Shown: piece after piece, positions 37,688-45,623 of the stretch
Layout: every line of letters begins with the position of its first letter
Numbering within the stretch: position 1 is the stretch's first letter
NCBI GenBank assembly: GCA_020161065.1
Contig: JAIUPH010000034.1
Coordinates: 22,566 to 86,565 of the forward strand
DNA from: Pseudomonadota bacterium
GTDB lineage: Bacteria > Pseudomonadota > Gammaproteobacteria > Burkholderiales > Burkholderiaceae_C
Length of the DNA: 64,000 nt
Direction: 5' to 3'
The notes under the pieces: generated by a model
Told to the model about the DNA's origin: nothing
The model's database searches: none
Seen by the model: only the letters and a program-made list of their open reading frames with translations
Position numbers and translations under genes: made by a program

Positions 37688-37701
37688 TAAGATATATCTT
37701 A
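37688..37701 (-). promoter_or_regulatory. 14-bp palindromic operator upstream of padR-like gene
   Basis: TAAGATATATCTTA is a perfect palindrome 28 nt before the padR-like start, in an AT-rich patch in otherwise GC-rich DNA. AT-rich dyads of this type are usual PadR operators, so autorepression is likely; the site probably overlaps the -10 region. Confidence 0.7.
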
Positions 37702-37769
37702 AATAGATCGCCGTCCAGCCCGTTTGCACAACTTCACGCCGCCGCCGTCACGCCGCCGTCACGTCGCCG

Positions 37770-39776
37770 TTAAGCCGCCGTTACGCCGCGCAGCAGCCGC
37801 AGGCCGTTGCCCACCACCAGCAGGCTGGCGCCCATGTCGGCGAACACGGCCATCCACATCGTCGCGCTGCCCTGCAGCGCCAGCACGAAGAACAGCGCCT
37901 TGATGCCCAGCGCCAGCGAGATGTTCTGCCACAGCACGGCGTGCGTCTTCTTCGACAGGCGGATGGTCTCGGGCACGCGGCGCAGGTCGTCGTTCATGAT
38001 CAACACGTCGGCGGCTTCGCGGGCGATGTCGGTGCCGGCGCCGCCCATCGAGAAGCCGACCGTGGCCGCCGCGAGGCTGGGCGAATCGTTGACGCCGTCG
38101 CCCACCATGCCCACGGGTTGCGTGGCGGCCAGCGCCTGCACGGCCTGCAGCTTGTCCTGCGGCAGCAATTCGGCCTGCACCTCGCCAATGCCCAGCGGCT
38201 GCGCGATGGCGCGCGCCGTGGTCGGGTTGTCGCCGGTCAGCATCAGGCAGCGCAGGCCCAGCGCGCGCAACTCTTCGATGGCCGCGCGGCTGCCGGGCTT
38301 GAGCGTGTCGGCCACCGCGAACAGCGCCAGCACGCCGCCGTCGTCGGCTAACAGTGAAAGCGTGCGGCCCTGGGCTTCGTGCGCCTGCAGCGCCGCTTCG
38401 ATGGCGGGCGAGCACAGCCCGCGCTCGTGCATCCAGCGGTGGTTGCCCAGGCGGTAGGCGCGGCCCTCGATCAGCCCCAGCACACCGCGGCCGGGCTCGG
38501 CGGCGAAGTCGTCGACCGCCAGCGCTTCGGCCCGCAGCCCGGCGGCCAGCGCCTGCGACACCGGATGGTCCGAGCGCGCGGCTAGGCTGCCGGCGATGGC
38601 CCACACCCGCGCCGCGGGCAGCGCCGTCGACAGGCCTTCTTGCGCCACCAGCCGCGGCTTGCCTTCGGTCAGCGTGCCGGTCTTGTCCAGCGCCATCACG
38701 CGCAGCCGGCGCGCCTGCTCCAGGTAGACGCCGCCCTTGATCAAAATGCCGCGCCGCGCGGCGGCGGCCAGGCCGCTGACCACGGTGACCGGCGTCGAGA
38801 TCACCAGCGCGCAAGGGCAGGCGATGACCAGCAGCACCAGCGCCTTGTAGACGGCCTGCAGCCAGGGCCAGCCCCACAGCAGCGGCGGCAGCAGCGCGAC
38901 CGCCAGCGCCAGCACGAAGACCGCCGGCGTGTAGACGGCGGCGAAGCGGTCGACGAAGCGCTGCGTCGGCGCGCGCTGCGCCTGCGCCTGCTCCACCGCG
39001 TGGATGATGCGCGCCAGCACGGTGTCGGTGGCCGCCCGCGTAACGGTGAACTCCAGCGCACCGCCTTGGTTGATGCTGCCGGCGAAGACCTCGTCGCCGG
39101 GGCCTTTGTCGACCGGCAGGCTTTCGCCGGTGACCGGCGACTGGTCCACCGCGCCGCGGCCGGCGCGCACGCGGCCGTCCAGCGGCAGCCGCTCGCCGGG
39201 CTTGACGCGCACCACGGCGCCCACGGCCACGGCCTTGGCGTCCTGCAGCGCCCAGCGACCGTCGGGCTGCAGCACCTCGGCCCGCGGCGACGACAAGGCC
39301 AGCAACCCGGCGATGGCGTGGCGCGCGCGCTCGACCGAGCGCGCCTCGATCGCTTCGGCCAGCGCGTACAAGGCCATCACCATCGCCGCCTCGGGCCACT
39401 GGCCGATCACGAAGGCACCGGTCACCGCCACGCCCATCAGCGCGTCGATGTTCAGCTGGCCGCGCGCCAGCGCCGCCAGCCCCTGGCGCAGCACCCCCAG
39501 GCCCGACAGCGCAATGGCCACGGCCGCCGCGGCCATGCCGGCCGCTTGCCAGGGCAGCGTGGACGGCGCCAGCAGGTGCAGCAACTCGGCGCCGACTGCC
39601 ACCGCCAGCGCCGCGGCCAGCCGCCACCACGCGGCCTGCGGCGCGTGGGCGTGGTCATGGCCGTGATCGTGATCGTGGGCGTGCGTTTGCGCGTGCGTCT
39701 GCGCGGCCGGCGGCCGAGGGTCGCCGTGAGCGCCAGGAGCGCCGTGATCGTGATGGTGATGCGCGGTATCGGTCAT
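37770..39776 (-). CDS. cadA: Zn/Cd/Pb-translocating P1B-type ATPase
   Basis: A 668-residue heavy-metal exporter. The N-terminus is His-rich (HHHHDHG, HAHDHDHGHDHAHA) in place of the CXXC HMA domain. Then come membrane segments, the actuator loop with TGES (SPVTGESLPV), the metal site CPC (VIACPCALV), the phosphorylation motif DKTGTLT, the HP box (RSDHPVSQ) and the hinge GDGVNDSPSLAA. The C-terminal membrane pair ends WMAVFADMGASLLVVGN, with the Asp typical of Zn/Cd pumps. It is divergent from the CadR/PbrR regulator 39861 across a MerR-type operator, which fits induction by Cd, Pb or Zn. Confidence 0.9.
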   Translation of the reverse strand: MTDTAHHHHDHGAPGAHGDPRPPAAQTHAQTHAHDHDHGHDHAHAPQAAWWRLAAALAVAVGAELLHLLAPSTLPWQAAGMAAAAVAIALSGLGVLRQGLAALARGQLNIDALMGVAVTGAFVIGQWPEAAMVMALYALAEAIEARSVERARHAIAGLLALSSPRAEVLQPDGRWALQDAKAVAVGAVVRVKPGERLPLDGRVRAGRGAVDQSPVTGESLPVDKGPGDEVFAGSINQGGALEFTVTRAATDTVLARIIHAVEQAQAQRAPTQRFVDRFAAVYTPAVFVLALAVALLPPLLWGWPWLQAVYKALVLLVIACPCALVISTPVTVVSGLAAAARRGILIKGGVYLEQARRLRVMALDKTGTLTEGKPRLVAQEGLSTALPAARVWAIAGSLAARSDHPVSQALAAGLRAEALAVDDFAAEPGRGVLGLIEGRAYRLGNHRWMHERGLCSPAIEAALQAHEAQGRTLSLLADDGGVLALFAVADTLKPGSRAAIEELRALGLRCLMLTGDNPTTARAIAQPLGIGEVQAELLPQDKLQAVQALAATQPVGMVGDGVNDSPSLAAATVGFSMGGAGTDIAREAADVLIMNDDLRRVPETIRLSKKTHAVLWQNISLALGIKALFFVLALQGSATMWMAVFADMGASLLVVGNGLRLLRGVTAA

Positions 39777-39800
39777 GCCAAGTTTTCCCTGCTGGCAGCC

Positions 39801-39831
39801 ATTGGAAAGCCTGTAGCTGCTACAGGGTCAA
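39801..39831 (-). promoter_or_regulatory. MerR-type promoter/operator for the P-type ATPase gene
   Basis: On the minus strand: -35 TTGACC (39831-39826), then the dyad CCTGTAG-N3-CTACAGG (39826-39810), then a weak -10 TCCAAT (39806-39801). The 19-nt spacing and the dyad match CadR/PbrR/ZntR-regulated promoters, in which the regulator untwists an overlong spacer. The regulator gene is transcribed from the other side. Confidence 0.8.
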
Positions 39832-39860
39832 GCCCCTACACTGCGCGCCGGGAGCCTTGC

Positions 39861-40322
39861 ATGAAGATCGGTGAACTGGCCACCGCGTCGAGCACGCCGG
39901 TGGAGACCATCCGCTACTACGAACGCGCCGGCCTGCTGCCGCCGCCGGCGCGCAGCGAGGGCAACTTCCGCGTCTACGAAGCGCCCCACCTGGAGCGGCT
40001 GCAGTTCATCCGCTACTGCCGCGGGCTGGACATGTCGCTGGACGAGGTGCGCGCGCTGCTGCGCGCCCGCGACGACCCGGCCGAAGCCTGCGCCGACGTC
40101 AACGCGCTGCTCGACCAGCACATCGGCCACGTCAGCCGGCGCATCGGCGAGCTGCGCACGCTGGAGCGGCAGTTGAAGGACCTGCGCCGGCGCTGCACCG
40201 CGCCGCCGACTGCCGCGGCCTGCGGCATTCTGGCCGGGTTGGAGCAGGCGGCGCAGGAGCCGGCCGCCGCGCCGGCGGCGCCGCGCGAGCCGGGGCATCT
40301 GCGATCGGTGCACGGGCGCTAA
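39861..40322 (+). CDS. cadR: MerR-family Cd(II)/Pb(II)-responsive regulator
   Basis: A 153-residue MerR-family activator. The winged helix is at the N-terminus (MKIGELATASSTPVETIRYYERAGLLPPPA) in part, followed by a long dimerisation helix. Cysteines at 77, 112 and 121 match the metal ligands of CadR/PbrR (77, 112, 119). A Pro/Ala-rich tail extends the C-terminus. It is divergent from the P-type ATPase gene and should control it through the dyad at 39810-39826. Choice among Cd, Pb and Zn as the signal is by similarity only. Confidence 0.88.
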   Translation: MKIGELATASSTPVETIRYYERAGLLPPPARSEGNFRVYEAPHLERLQFIRYCRGLDMSLDEVRALLRARDDPAEACADVNALLDQHIGHVSRRIGELRTLERQLKDLRRRCTAPPTAAACGILAGLEQAAQEPAAAPAAPREPGHLRSVHGR

Positions 40323-40337
40323 CGCCTGAAATCAACG

Positions 40338-40368
40338 GCTTCGTTGGCGCTTCGTTGCCGCTTCGTTG
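40338..40368. repeat. Three 11-bp direct repeats between convergent genes
   Basis: CTTCGTTG occurs at 40339, 40350 and 40361, an 11-bp period, in the 50-nt gap between cadR and the uracil-DNA-glycosylase-like gene. No hairpin is formed; probably slippage. Confidence 0.7.
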
Positions 40369-40372
40369 TCGA

Positions 40373-41005
40373 TCAAGGCGTGCCCAGCAACTCGCGCACG
40401 CGCTTGCGCAGCGCCGGCAGCAGCTCGTCTTCCAGCCAGGGGTGGGCCTTCAGCCACGGCGTGTTGCGCGGCGAGGGGTGCGGCAACGCAAAGTAGCGCG
40501 GCGCCAGGTCTTGCCATTGCCGGACGGTGGCCGTCAGCGTGCGCCGGCCGCCGCCGGCGTCCAGCACCTGGGCTTGCGCGTGGCGGCCCACCAGCAAGGT
40601 GGTCTGCACGGCGGGCAGGCGGCGGCGCAGGCGGTCCAGCCACAGCGGCGCGCACTCGGGGCGCGGCGCCTGGTCGCCGCTGGCGCCGCGGCCGGGGTAG
40701 CACAGGCCGACGGGGATGATCGCGACGCGCGTGGCGTCGTAGAAGTCGGCGGCGCTCAAGCCCATCCACTCGCGCAGGCGCTGGCCGCTGGCGTCGTCCC
40801 AGGGGATGCCGCTGGCATGCACGCGCGCGCCCGGCGCCTGGCCGATGACCAGCAGGCGCGCCCGCGCATCGGCCTGCAGCACCGGCCGCGGCCCCAGCGG
40901 CAGATGCGCTTCGCAGACGCGGCAGGCCCGCACGGCCTGCAGCAGATCGGCCAGCGAGCCGCCTTCGTCCGGCGCCGCGGCGGCCTCGACGGCGATGCGG
41001 CTCAA
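40373..41005 (-). CDS. Uracil-DNA glycosylase superfamily protein
   Basis: A 210-residue protein of the family 4/5-like uracil-DNA glycosylase superfamily, involved in base-excision repair or related nucleotide work. Motifs: RACRVCEAHLPLGPRPV (cysteines that can hold an Fe-S cluster are incomplete, only CxxC seen), the substrate-pocket motif GQAPGARVHASGIPWDDASG and the C-terminal LPHPSPRNTPW. The TTG start at 41005 overlaps the stop of the PAS gene as TTGA, suggesting coupled translation; no ATG is available in frame nearby. Activity on uracil is not certain. Confidence 0.75.
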   Translation of the reverse strand: MSRIAVEAAAAPDEGGSLADLLQAVRACRVCEAHLPLGPRPVLQADARARLLVIGQAPGARVHASGIPWDDASGQRLREWMGLSAADFYDATRVAIIPVGLCYPGRGASGDQAPRPECAPLWLDRLRRRLPAVQTTLLVGRHAQAQVLDAGGGRRTLTATVRQWQDLAPRYFALPHPSPRNTPWLKAHPWLEDELLPALRKRVRELLGTP

Positions 41006-41517
41006 GGCGTTTTTGCCGGCGCGGCCGGCCCGGCCGCCACCGCGGCCGCGGCCGCGGCCTTCTCGCGTTCGACGCGCGCCGTGACGTCGCGCGCGACGGC
41101 CACCGATCCCAGCGGCGCGCCGGCGTCGTCGCACACCAGCGCGAAGCTCATCTCCACGTACAGGCGGCGGCCGTCGGCGTGCTGCGCGCGCGTCACCGTC
41201 GGCCGGCCGCCCAGGCGCGTGCGGCCCTGCGCCATCGCGGCGTCGAAGCCGCGCCAGTGCGCCTGGCGCAGCGGCGGCGGGATGATGAGGTCCAGGCTCT
41301 GCCCGAGCGCCTGTTCGCCCGCATAACCGAATAGCTCGGCGGCCGCTCGGTTCCAGCGGCCGATGACGCCCTGGCGGTCGGCGAAGATCAGCGCCTCGGC
41401 CATCTGCTCGACGATGCGGGCGTCGAGGTGGTCGTCGAGGTGGTCGTCGAGGTGGTCGTCGAGGTGGTCGCCGAGGTGGTCCATGTCGACGATGGGGCCG
41501 GGGTCGGTGCTGGACAT
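41002..41517 (-). CDS. PAS-domain protein with DDHL repeats
   Basis: A 171-residue protein: an N-terminal array of DDHL tetrapeptides (residues ~13-32), one PAS domain (ALIFADRQGVIGRWNRAAAELFGY ... LDLIIPPPLRQAHWRGF) and an Ala-rich tail. It has no output domain, so it might be a stand-alone sensor or adaptor. The DNA behind DDHL is a 12-bp tandem repeat at 41422-41483. The stop overlaps the glycosylase-like gene, an odd partner for a PAS protein. It may be under redox or light control by analogy with PAS sensors; unproven. Confidence 0.75.
   Translation of the reverse strand: MSSTDPGPIVDMDHLGDHLDDHLDDHLDDHLDARIVEQMAEALIFADRQGVIGRWNRAAAELFGYAGEQALGQSLDLIIPPPLRQAHWRGFDAAMAQGRTRLGGRPTVTRAQHADGRRLYVEMSFALVCDDAGAPLGSVAVARDVTARVEREKAAAAAAVAAGPAAPAKTP
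41422..41483. repeat. 12-bp tandem repeats encoding DDHL
   Basis: About five consecutive near-identical units of GTCGAGGTGGTC inside the PAS gene, in frame, so copy number could change without breaking the frame. Confidence 0.85.
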
Positions 41518-41625
41518 GGGCAGGCGGGCGCGGCGTCGCCTGAGGATTCAGGCCGCGGTCATCTTAGGCCCGGCGCGCGCCGTCACCCGGCGGCCACGCG
41601 CCAAGGCTGCGCCGCCGGCAGGGAT

Positions 41626-42585
41626 CTACCAGCAGGCCGCGCCCTGCGTATTGACGTACAGCGCATACAGCGACTGGCTGGCCGCCATGAACAGCCGGTT
41701 GCGCGCCGGGCCGCCGAAGCACAGGTTGGCGCAGCGCTCGGGCAGGTGGATGTGGCCGATCGGCGTGCCGTCGGGGTGGAAGATGCGCACGCCGTCGCGG
41801 CCCGGCCCCAAGCCCCAGCCGGCCCACAGGTTGCCGTCGACATCGCAGCGAAAGCCGTCGGGCGTGCCTTCGGCGTCGGGCGTGTGGAACACGCGGTCGT
41901 TGCTCAGCCGGCCTTGCTCGTCGACATCGAACACGCGGATGCGCCGCGGCAGCGTGCCGCTTTCCACCACGTACAGCCGCCGCTCGTCGGGCGAGAACGC
42001 CACGCCGTTGGGCCGGTTGATCTCGCTGCAGGCCACGCTTAGTTCGCCGCTGCGCGGGTCGAAGCGGTAGAGGTTCGTCGGCAGTTCCACCGGCGCCACG
42101 TGGCCTTCGTAGTGGCCGAGGATGCCGAACGGCGGATCGCTGAACCAGATGCTGTCGTCGCTCTTGACGACGATGTCGTTGGGCGAGTTCAGCGGCTTGC
42201 GCTGGTAGTGGCTGGCGATGACGGTGATGCTGCCGTCGTACTCGATGCGCAGCACGCGGCGGCCGCCGTGCTCGCAGGCCAGCAGCCGGCCCTGGCGGTC
42301 GCGCGTGTGGCCGTTGGCGAAGTGCGATGGTTGCCGCCAGGTGCTGACCTGCGCGGTGGACGCTTCCCACTTCAGCACGCGGTCGTTGGGGATGTCGCTC
42401 CACAGCAGGTAGCCGCCGTCGCCGAACCACACCGGCCCTTCGGACCAGCGGCAGCCGGTGTACAGGCGTTCGACGGCGGCCGAGGTCAGCCGGTACGGCT
42501 TGAAGCGCGCGTCCAGCGTCTCGACGGCGGGGTCGGGATAGCGCGCGGCGGGTTGCCAGGCATGGTCGGCAGCGTTGTGGTTCAT
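41626..42585 (-). CDS. SMP-30/gluconolactonase-family protein
   Basis: A 319-residue cytoplasmic six-bladed propeller of the SMP-30/LRE family, usually lactonases acting on sugar lactones. Metal-site residues are recognisable: Glu in WSEGPVWF, Asn in LNSPNDIVV, and Asp in GTPDGFRCDVDGN. The N-terminal half keeps ACEHGGRRVLR. ATG at 42585. No sugar operon is nearby, so the substrate is open. Confidence 0.85.
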   Translation of the reverse strand: MNHNAADHAWQPAARYPDPAVETLDARFKPYRLTSAAVERLYTGCRWSEGPVWFGDGGYLLWSDIPNDRVLKWEASTAQVSTWRQPSHFANGHTRDRQGRLLACEHGGRRVLRIEYDGSITVIASHYQRKPLNSPNDIVVKSDDSIWFSDPPFGILGHYEGHVAPVELPTNLYRFDPRSGELSVACSEINRPNGVAFSPDERRLYVVESGTLPRRIRVFDVDEQGRLSNDRVFHTPDAEGTPDGFRCDVDGNLWAGWGLGPGRDGVRIFHPDGTPIGHIHLPERCANLCFGGPARNRLFMAASQSLYALYVNTQGAACW

Positions 42586-42745
42586 CGGCCCAACTCCAGC
42601 GGTGCATCGGACGGGCGCATTGTGCGGGCGTTGCGTGGGCGGTCCCGGGCGGCCGCGGCCCGGCGTTGCGGCCGATTCAGTTTTGCTTCATCCGGCTTAG
42701 CAGCTTGCATTTGCCTTCATCGGCCGCGGCGCGCAAGCTGGCGCC

Positions 42746-43372
42746 ATGCCTGCGTTCACCGTGTTCGTGCAAGGCCTGGCGCTGAGCCTGGGGCTGATCG
42801 TCGCCATCGGCGCCCAGAACGCCTTCGTGCTGCGCCAGGGCCTGCGCCGCCAGCACGTGGGCAGCGTGGTGGCGTTCTGCGCCGCGGCCGACGCGCTGCT
42901 GATCGTGGCCGGCGTCGCCGGCATGGCGCAGGCGCTGGCCGGCCGCCCCGGGCTGGCGCGCGCGCTGGCGCTGGCCGGCGCCGTCTTCCTGGCCGCCTAC
43001 GGCGTGCAGGCGCTGCGTCGCGCGCGCCGCCCGGGGCAGTTGCAGGCGGCGGCCGAAGGGCTTGGACCGACCCGCACGGCCGTGCTGGCGCAGGCGGCGG
43101 CCTTCACGCTGCTGAACCCGCACGTCTACCTCGACACCGTGCTGCTGGTGGGCAGCATCGGCGCACAGCATCCGCCGCGCTGGCGCGGCTGGTTCGTGGC
43201 CGGGTCCAGCGCCGCCAGCCTGGCCTGGTTCAGCCTGCTGGGCTACGGCGCGCGCCACCTGGCGCCGTGGTTCGCGCGCCCGCGCGCCTGGCAGCTGCTG
43301 GACGCCACGATCGGCTTCACCATGCTGCTGCTGGCCGCGCTGCTGCTGCGGCATGCGGGGGCCGGCGGTTGA
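42746..43372 (+). CDS. argO: LysE/ArgO-family amino acid exporter
   Basis: A 208-residue membrane protein with six predicted helices. The family signature LIVAIGAQNAFVLRQGL lies at residues 17-33 and LNPHVYLDTVLLVG in the middle, as in LysE and ArgO, exporters of lysine and arginine. Full length. The regulator ArgP/LysG usually next to it is absent here. It is divergent from the SMP-30 gene. Two similar TTGC-TTCATC segments precede the gene at about 42683 and 42709, possible regulator sites. Confidence 0.85.
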   Translation: MPAFTVFVQGLALSLGLIVAIGAQNAFVLRQGLRRQHVGSVVAFCAAADALLIVAGVAGMAQALAGRPGLARALALAGAVFLAAYGVQALRRARRPGQLQAAAEGLGPTRTAVLAQAAAFTLLNPHVYLDTVLLVGSIGAQHPPRWRGWFVAGSSAASLAWFSLLGYGARHLAPWFARPRAWQLLDATIGFTMLLLAALLLRHAGAGG

Positions 43373-43403
43373 TGGTCTCCCGCGCGCTGCGGCGCGCGCC
43401 GCT

Positions 43404-43967
43404 TCAATCGGCGCGCCCCGTCTCGGCCAGCGCCTTCAGCCGCTTGAACTGCTCGGCCAGCACGCGGTCGACCGCGCTCGCCAGCGGCTCCAGGCCGGCG
43501 TCGGCCGGGCCGCCGACGCTGTAGCTCAGGCGCAGCATCGTCTTGCCGTCCTGCACGCCGGTGGCGATGTCGAGCACGCCGTCCACCGGCAGCGCCTGCA
43601 GCGGGCCGAGGTTGCCGCGCAGGCGCAGCAGCCGGCCGGGCAGCACCGTCAGCACTTGCGCGTGCTGCACCGCTGCGGGGCTGCCGCGGTCGTCCCAGCG
43701 TTCGCACCAGCAACCGCCGGGCTGCAGGTCCAGGCTCAGGTTGGCGGCCTTGCCGGACCAGGTGTGCGCATCGCTCCACCAGCGCGGCAGTTGCACGATG
43801 GCCCGCCAGGTGGCGTCGGCGCCGGCCTGCACCTCGCCGCGGAAGCTGCTGGTGAAGCCGGTGCTCGAGGTCTGCGTCAACTCGGCGCGCGCGGCCGTGG
43901 CGCCGAACAAGGCCGGCAAGGCCAGCAGTGTGACGGCAGCGGCAGCGGCGGCGAGGCGACGTCTCAT
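43404..43967 (-). CDS. Exported SRPBCC-family protein
   Basis: A 187-residue exported protein: signal peptide (AVTLLALPALFGATAARA), then a START/SRPBCC-like fold with ATWRAIVQLPRWWSDAHTWSG near the start and LEPLASAVDRVLAEQFKRLK at the C-terminus. The start overlaps the upstream DUF1761 gene stop as ATGA. The fold binds hydrophobic ligands; function not known. Confidence 0.7.
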   Translation of the reverse strand: MRRRLAAAAAAVTLLALPALFGATAARAELTQTSSTGFTSSFRGEVQAGADATWRAIVQLPRWWSDAHTWSGKAANLSLDLQPGGCWCERWDDRGSPAAVQHAQVLTVLPGRLLRLRGNLGPLQALPVDGVLDIATGVQDGKTMLRLSYSVGGPADAGLEPLASAVDRVLAEQFKRLKALAETGRAD

Positions 43968-44368
43968 TGCATCAACCCTATCACCAGGCCCATCGCCGTG
44001 AAAGCGACGACCAGGTAGCCGGCGTTGATCAGCCACAGCCGCAGCGGGCGCCGCTCGAAGAGGTAGGTCACGCCCAGGGCCATCGCCACCCACCCGAGGC
44101 CGGCGGCCAGGCCGGCCAGCACCGCGAAGCCGACGCCCTTGCCCGGGCCGATGAAGGCGGCGAGGTTCAGCGCCATCACCAGCGCGGCGGCGAAGGCGAG
44201 GACGAACACGCGCCCCATCGGCGCCTGGCGCAGGCGCTGCTCGTCGAGGCCGGCCGCCGCCACCCAGGCGCGCGAGAATGCCAGCGGCGAATACCACAGG
44301 CCACCGATCGCGAAGTTGACCAGCGCGGCAGCCAGCACCGCGGGAATGCTGAACGGCAAACTGTTCAT
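43964..44368 (-). CDS. DUF1761-family membrane protein
   Basis: A 134-residue membrane protein with four hydrophobic segments (AVLAAALVNFAIGGLWYSPLAF, VFVLAFAAALVMALNLAAF, AVLAGLAAGLGWVAMALGV, AGYLVVAFTAMGLVIGL, some abridged) and the family feature GGLWYSPLAFSRAW. A strong AGGAGG precedes ATG at 44368. It is translationally coupled to the SRPBCC gene and its start codon overlaps that proposed for the divergent sensor kinase. Confidence 0.8.
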   Translation of the reverse strand: MNSLPFSIPAVLAAALVNFAIGGLWYSPLAFSRAWVAAAGLDEQRLRQAPMGRVFVLAFAAALVMALNLAAFIGPGKGVGFAVLAGLAAGLGWVAMALGVTYLFERRPLRLWLINAGYLVVAFTAMGLVIGLMQ

Positions 44369-45623
44369 GTCGACCCTCCTTGAAGACGATGGCGATGCTG
44401 CGGCCGGTGCGCCGCGGCCGGCAAGGCCGCCGGCGCCGAAGGCGGACGCCGGCACGCCCGCGGCGGCTGCCGGGGTGCCGAAGGCGGCGGACCGGCAGGA
44501 CGCGCAGCCCAACGCGCGGCCCAACGCGCGGCCCGACATGCGGCCCGACGTGCCGCCCAACATGCCGCCCGATGCGCCGCCCAACGTGCGGCGAGACTTG
44601 CGCCCCGCCGTGCGCCTGGACGACCGGCCGGTGATGTGGCTGGGATCGCTGGCCTTCGGCCTGGTGATCCCGCTGCTCGGCGGCCTGTACGGCAGCCTGG
44701 GCCCCGGCGATGCGCGCTGGTGGCTGGCGCAGGCCACCTACATCGCGCTGGCGCTGGCCATCTGGGCCGGCAACCGCTGGCTGCTGTTCAAGCAGCGGCA
44801 GCATTTCGACTGGTTCGGCCAACCCTGGCGCAAGCTGATGCTGCTGGTGGCCGCCAACGTGCTGTACACCGCGCCGTTGACGGTGCTGGGCCTGTGGCTG
44901 GGGGCGCGGCTGTCCGGCCAGCCGCTGCCGCCGGCGATGCTGCAGCTGGTGGTGGCGATCAACCTCGTCTGCGTGCTGTTCGTCACCCATGTCTACGAGA
45001 CGCTGTTCCTCATCCGCGAGCGCGAGTCCGACCTGCTGCAGGTGGCGCGGCTCGAACGCGCGCGCGCCCAGGCCGAGCTGGACGCGCTGAAGGCGCAGGT
45101 CGACCCGCACTTCCTGTTCAACAGCCTCAACACGCTGGGCCACCTGATCGCGCAGGACCCGCCGCGCGCCGAGGCCTGCTGCGCCACGCTGGCCGACATC
45201 TACCGCTACGTGCTGGCCGCGCGCGACCGCGACCTGGTGCCGCTGGCCGAGGAACTGGCCTTCCTGCAGCAGTACCAGCGGCTGCTGCAGGCGCGCTTCG
45301 GCGATGCGGTGCAGATGCGGCTGGCGCCGGGCCTGGACGGGCCCTGGCTGCTGCCGCCGCTGGCGCTGCAGACGCTGCTGGAAAACGCCGTCAAGCACAA
45401 CCGCACCGGGCGCGATGAACCGCTGCAGCTGGGCCTGCAGCGCCGCGGCGACTGCATCGTGGCGCACAACCGGCTGCGCCCGCGCAGCAGCGCGCTGCCG
45501 GGCAGCGGGCGAGGCCTGGCCAACCTGGACGAACGCTGCCGCCTGCTCAGCGGCCGCGCGTTGCGCGTGCGGCGCAGCGACGAGGCCTTCGAGGTCGAGC
45601 TGCCGCTGGTGGCCGCCGCATGA
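44367..45623 (+). CDS. LytS/AlgZ-type sensor histidine kinase
   Basis: A 418-residue membrane kinase. The first ~85 residues are low complexity with Ala/Pro/Asp repeats. Then come four hydrophobic segments, a His_kinase domain with the phosphorylated histidine in QVDPHFLFNSLNTLGH and an ATPase region (LLENAVKHN and GRGLANLDERCRLL). ATG at 44367 is the first possible start but overlaps the start of the divergent DUF1761 gene by design CATG; a later start such as that of MWLGSLAFG is also possible. It forms a two-component pair with the overlapping LytTR regulator. Confidence 0.85.
   Translation: MSTLLEDDGDAAAGAPRPARPPAPKADAGTPAAAAGVPKAADRQDAQPNARPNARPDMRPDVPPNMPPDAPPNVRRDLRPAVRLDDRPVMWLGSLAFGLVIPLLGGLYGSLGPGDARWWLAQATYIALALAIWAGNRWLLFKQRQHFDWFGQPWRKLMLLVAANVLYTAPLTVLGLWLGARLSGQPLPPAMLQLVVAINLVCVLFVTHVYETLFLIRERESDLLQVARLERARAQAELDALKAQVDPHFLFNSLNTLGHLIAQDPPRAEACCATLADIYRYVLAARDRDLVPLAEELAFLQQYQRLLQARFGDAVQMRLAPGLDGPWLLPPLALQTLLENAVKHNRTGRDEPLQLGLQRRGDCIVAHNRLRPRSSALPGSGRGLANLDERCRLLSGRALRVRRSDEAFEVELPLVAAA
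44508..44606. repeat. Eight degenerate 12-bp repeats encoding (N/D)x(R/P)P
   Basis: In the 5' part of the sensor kinase gene the translation runs NARP, NARP, DMRP, DVPP, NMPP, DAPP, NVRR, DLRP. The repeats keep frame and lie just before the first membrane segment. Confidence 0.8.

Noticed and set aside
41422-41483. CRISPR-like array in the PAS gene
   Set aside because: It is an in-frame coding repeat with no spacers.
43404-45467. A 687-codon frame on the - strand antisense to the sensor kinase
   Set aside because: Only its last part (from 43967) carries a signal peptide and SRPBCC features; the rest is the shadow of the kinase and DUF1761 genes.
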